DNA of 9,880 nt, taken from the NCBI GenBank assembly GCA_017694765.1, contig JADIML010000261.1, positions 1 through 9,880 of the forward strand, written 5' to 3'. A program made the position numbers and the translations under genes. Positions 7,099-9,880 of the stretch are shown in pieces. Source of the DNA: Candidatus Scybalomonas excrementavium (lineage in GTDB: Bacteria > Bacillota > Clostridia > Lachnospirales > Lachnospiraceae). The stretch's first letter is position 1. Each line of letters begins with the position of its first letter. Under the pieces are notes generated by a model, which worked only from the letters and a program-made list of their open reading frames with translations, was not told the DNA's origin and did not search any database.

Positions 7099-8868
7099 TT
7101 ATGCTTGTAACGTACACATTTGATAAAATTTACCTTTCTTTTCCATAAGTTGTTCATAGCTTCCATATTCTTCGATTCTTCCCTTCCCTATTACTGCTAT
7201 TTTATCTGCATTACGAATAGTAGAAAATCGATGTGCTACGACTAATGTTGTTCTTCCTTTTACTAAATTTTCAATAGCATCTTGTATCTTCTTCTCTGAA
7301 ATACTATCAAGTGCTGAAGTCGCTTCATCTAAAATTAAAATATCTGGATTGCGAATAAAAGCTCTTGCAATAGAAATTCTCTGTTTTTGTCCTCCTGATA
7401 AATTTCCCCCATGCTCCTGAATCAATGTATCTAATCCATTTGGCAAACTTTCCACTAGTTCCTCTAAATTAGCCCCACGAATTGCTTGTTTTAGCAATTC
7501 TTCTGATACATTCTCTAGACCATATGTAATATTTTCTCGAAGGGTTCCTGTAAATAAAATCGACTGTTGACTGACAACTGCTATATGCTCACGAAAACTT
7601 CTCATATCAATTGTAGATAAATCATTTCCATCTACATAAAGTTTACCAGATGTTGGTTTTAAAAAGCCAATTAATAAATTTAAAATCGTCGTCTTCCCAG
7701 AACCTGATGGTCCAACAAAAGCAACCGTTTCTCCTTTTGAAATTGTTAAATCAATATTATGTAAAATTGCTTGATTATCATCGGCATATTGAAAGGCAAT
7801 CTGTTCAAATTTTAATTCTCCTTCTACTTTCTCTAATTGTTTCTTTCCTTCATTTTCTTCTACATCTGTTTCTTTTAAAATTTCTTCAATGGAATGAACC
7901 GATTCTAACCCCTTGGCTACAATCGGAAGTAACGTAATAATCCCTGATATTTGTGCCACAATGGAAGAAAAGTACGTTTGATATAACGTAATATCTCCAA
8001 TTCCTATCGTTCCTTGATAAGCTAAAATACCAGTAAATCCAAGACATAGTACTTGAGCAACTTGAAATAACACCCAACTTAAAGAAGAAAACCATGTCTG
8101 TATCATATCTAACTTTAAGCCTTTTTTTGCCATGCTTTCTAAATGATCTCCCATTTTTTCTGTCTCTTTCTCTTCTAAAGCATGGGCTCTTGTAATAGGA
8201 ATTAATTCCACCATTTCCATTACTTTTGCAGATGTTTCTTCCATAATTTCTCGAAATTCACGATTATAAATTTTAATTTTACCTTTAAAAATAACAATTA
8301 AAAATACAGCAATCGGAATTGTACATCCAAAAAATAGAAATATAACTCGACTTTTATATAAAATAACCCCTAAGGATACACAAATATTTAAAAAAATACT
8401 TAAAATAGTAATAAAAATTTGAGAAGATAAATTTTGTACTTGCTCTACATCACGAATGATTTTTGATTGTAACCTTCCAGACTGAATTCCTTTATGATAG
8501 GGAATCGATAACTGTTGTAACTTTTGCACTAATAAAAATCGAATATCTCGTTCCACTTCTCGAATTGTTTTGGCATATAACCAAGTGTGAATATAGTTTG
8601 TAAAGACATTCTGTACTAAAAATAAAACCATAACAATGACATTGAACGCTATTTTTCGTACTGCATGTTCTGGCTGACTGGTCGCAATATTGATAATATT
8701 GGCTGTAACAATTGGTAAAACCCAAACTGGTGAGTGTTTAATAATGAAGAACACGATAGAACCTGTTAGCTCCATATAATGCCCTTTAAAAATAGCAAGT
8801 AATGTTTTGAAATTGCCTTTTGAATTTTTTTGAAATACATCTAACAACTGCTGATTTTGTCTACTCAT
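7099..8868 (-). CDS. ABC exporter half-transporter (fused membrane and ATPase domains, MsbA/MDR type)
   Basis: 589 residues from ATG 8866-8868, chosen because AAGGAGGAG (8876-8884) lies 7 bases upstream; the open frame runs 17 codons further back without such a site. About six membrane segments occur in residues 34-320. The ATPase domain is complete: Walker A GPSGSGKTT (386-394), Q-loop VSQQ (about 432-435), signature LSGGQ (490-494), Walker B ILILDEATSALD with catalytic Glu515, and the H-loop His546. With only one half-transporter gene it should work as a homodimer exporting a lipid, drug, peptide or similar compound. Its start codon overlaps the end of GH113 by 8 bases, implying coupled translation. 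The substrate cannot be read from the sequence, and no second half-transporter is in the window. Its link to sugar use is puzzling. Confidence 0.94.
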   Translation of the reverse strand: MSRQNQQLLDVFQKNSKGNFKTLLAIFKGHYMELTGSIVFFIIKHSPVWVLPIVTANIINIATSQPEHAVRKIAFNVIVMVLFLVQNVFTNYIHTWLYAKTIREVERDIRFLLVQKLQQLSIPYHKGIQSGRLQSKIIRDVEQVQNLSSQIFITILSIFLNICVSLGVILYKSRVIFLFFGCTIPIAVFLIVIFKGKIKIYNREFREIMEETSAKVMEMVELIPITRAHALEEKETEKMGDHLESMAKKGLKLDMIQTWFSSLSWVLFQVAQVLCLGFTGILAYQGTIGIGDITLYQTYFSSIVAQISGIITLLPIVAKGLESVHSIEEILKETDVEENEGKKQLEKVEGELKFEQIAFQYADDNQAILHNIDLTISKGETVAFVGPSGSGKTTILNLLIGFLKPTSGKLYVDGNDLSTIDMRSFREHIAVVSQQSILFTGTLRENITYGLENVSEELLKQAIRGANLEELVESLPNGLDTLIQEHGGNLSGGQKQRISIARAFIRNPDILILDEATSALDSISEKKIQDAIENLVKGRTTLVVAHRFSTIRNADKIAVIGKGRIEEYGSYEQLMEKKGKFYQMCTLQA

Positions 8869-9835
8869 ATTTAATCTCCTCCTTATGAAATAATCTCTCA
8901 CTTTCCTTTTTATTTTCATAAAAACGTCGAATCACTTCCTGCACTGGCTTTTTACAAATTTCATATCCATCATCTTTTTTTGCCTCTTGTTCGGTATTCA
9001 TAATAGGTTTCCAATCCCACATAGCAAACCCTTTCATCCAATTCCTTTTTTCACATGCAAGAAACATCGCCTCATACCATTCTACTTGTTCTTCTAATCT
9101 TTGTTTCCCTTGTAATCCCCAATTATTTGGAACATACTTAGAACCTTCTCTTGACATACAGCCAGCTTCTGCAAAGAAAAACGGCTTTTTATATTGATTC
9201 ACAACCTTTTCAATACGATCTAACTGTCTTTCCCAATCATCAATTGGATAATATCCACTGGAAGAAATAACATCAACAGCATCCCACCAGCTAATATTTT
9301 CTTCTTGATATTTATCAGTATTATAAGAAAGTAATCCATCGTAAACTTCTCTTATCTTGGCTAATAAATGTCTCCACTCTGTTTCTCGATGCTCTGTCAT
9401 TACCATTTCACATCCAGCAATAAACATTTCACACTGTTCTTCTTTGGCAATCTTCGCATAGTGTATCTGAAAATCCGTATAAGAATGAAACCAGTTAGAC
9501 CATTTTGGCTCACAAACGACATCTCGTTCAAAAAAACTAATATAAGCTCTCCAAACACCATTTTTACAATTAACTGTTGGCTTTAAAGCTACACCAACAC
9601 CTTTTTTCTTTGCATATCGAATCATCTCCCTTAATTCTTCATCGGAAAACGTAGCACTAGAAGTATAACAAATCTCTTCTGACTGGGCAGTATTTTGTAA
9701 CCCTGATGGTGCAAATATGACAAAGTTTGCCTTCGTATGCTCTAGCATATAATCAAAACTTTCCTTCGTTTCCTTCTTTGTAAATGTTCCTTTTCTTTGA
9801 AATGGAGCAAATGTAATGCCTCTTATCGCTTTCAT
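8861..9835 (-). CDS. GH113-family glycoside hydrolase (beta-mannanase / manno-oligosaccharidase type)
   Basis: 324 residues, about the normal size for the single (beta/alpha)8 domain of GH113. Features matching the family are the opening RGITFAPF, GLQNTAQSEEICYTSSATFSDEEL (45-68), then VGVALKPTVNC (80-90). The proposed acid/base is Glu143 in AGCEM, and the proposed nucleophile is Glu223 in FFAEAGC. The spacing of 80 residues equals that of Glu151/Glu231 in the Alicyclobacillus enzyme as I recall it. MWDWKP (272-277) is near the end. There is no signal peptide, so it should act inside the cell on imported beta-1,4-manno-oligosaccharides. The start at ATG 9833-9835 has GGAGG (9841-9845) 5 bases upstream. 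The stop overlaps the exporter start. The short upstream piece to 9880 contains no visible complete gene, so whether it is first in its operon is unknown. Specificity (endo or exo) is not determinable here. Confidence 0.85.
   Translation of the reverse strand: MKAIRGITFAPFQRKGTFTKKETKESFDYMLEHTKANFVIFAPSGLQNTAQSEEICYTSSATFSDEELREMIRYAKKKGVGVALKPTVNCKNGVWRAYISFFERDVVCEPKWSNWFHSYTDFQIHYAKIAKEEQCEMFIAGCEMVMTEHRETEWRHLLAKIREVYDGLLSYNTDKYQEENISWWDAVDVISSSGYYPIDDWERQLDRIEKVVNQYKKPFFFAEAGCMSREGSKYVPNNWGLQGKQRLEEQVEWYEAMFLACEKRNWMKGFAMWDWKPIMNTEQEAKKDDGYEICKKPVQEVIRRFYENKKESERLFHKEEIKYE
8876..8884 (-). promoter_or_regulatory. Ribosome binding site of the exporter, inside GH113
   Basis: AAGGAGGAG on the minus strand, 7 bases before ATG 8868, embedded in the last GH113 codons (Glu-Glu-Ile-Lys region). 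It decides the exporter start over the longer open frame beginning at 8919. Confidence 0.85.
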
Positions 9836-9880
9836 AAATTCCTCCGCTTTGTTTTTTTCTTCTATCAGACTATATCATTC

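Noticed and set aside
8869..8919. Extension of the exporter by 17 codons to an upstream ATG
   Set aside because: The extension lies wholly within GH113 coding sequence and has no good ribosome binding site. AAGGAGGAG at 8876-8884 points to ATG 8868, which also begins the protein in the usual way for the family.
9865..9880. Possible C-terminal end of an upstream gene (Asn-Asp-Ile-Val, stop) on the minus strand
   Set aside because: Only four codons would be visible, and stop codons in other frames are equally close. There is no way to tell it from non-coding sequence.

Overview
The window looks like AT-rich DNA (about one third G+C by eye) from a Gram-positive, probably Lachnospiraceae-like, gut or anaerobic clostridium. 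The reasons are strong AAGGAGG-type ribosome binding sites, SigA-type promoters, intrinsic terminators with U-runs, a lipoprotein solute-binding protein and a YesL-family protein. Genus and species cannot be fixed from the sequence. No mobile element, CRISPR array, rRNA or tRNA was seen.

Layout: nearly everything is on the minus strand, so transcription runs from right to left. From 9835 to 7099 there is a GH113 (beta-mannanase family) glycosidase, then an ABC-exporter half-transporter that overlaps it by 8 bases. A 105-base gap (6994-7098) carries a good promoter with an 18-base palindrome between its -35 and -10. It drives an operon of a cytoplasmic GH36 alpha-galactosidase (6993-4816) and two adjacent paralogous LacI-family regulators (4813-3788 and 3759-2752). 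The operon ends at a bidirectional terminator (2688-2746). On the other side of this terminator lies a single plus-strand gene, a DUF624/YesL membrane protein (1992-2615). It diverges from a lipoprotein sugar-binding protein (1704-310). The binding-protein gene is followed by a terminator-like hairpin, a second long hairpin, and the first 36 codons of a sugar ABC permease that runs off the window at base 1.

How it fits together (inference): the binding protein and permease import an oligosaccharide. GH36 removes alpha-galactosyl side groups inside the cell, and GH113 hydrolyses beta-mannan-type oligosaccharides inside the cell. The two LacI proteins sense the sugar and probably repress their own operon. 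GH113 plus GH36 plus an ABC importer plus two LacI genes resembles the beta-mannan (galactomannan) oligosaccharide loci known from Lachnospiraceae such as Roseburia. The least expected parts are the exporter translationally coupled to GH113, the two LacI paralogues that lack the usual hinge-helix leucine motif, and the two consecutive hairpins between the binding protein and the permease. I did not find a clearly new defence or mobile system here.
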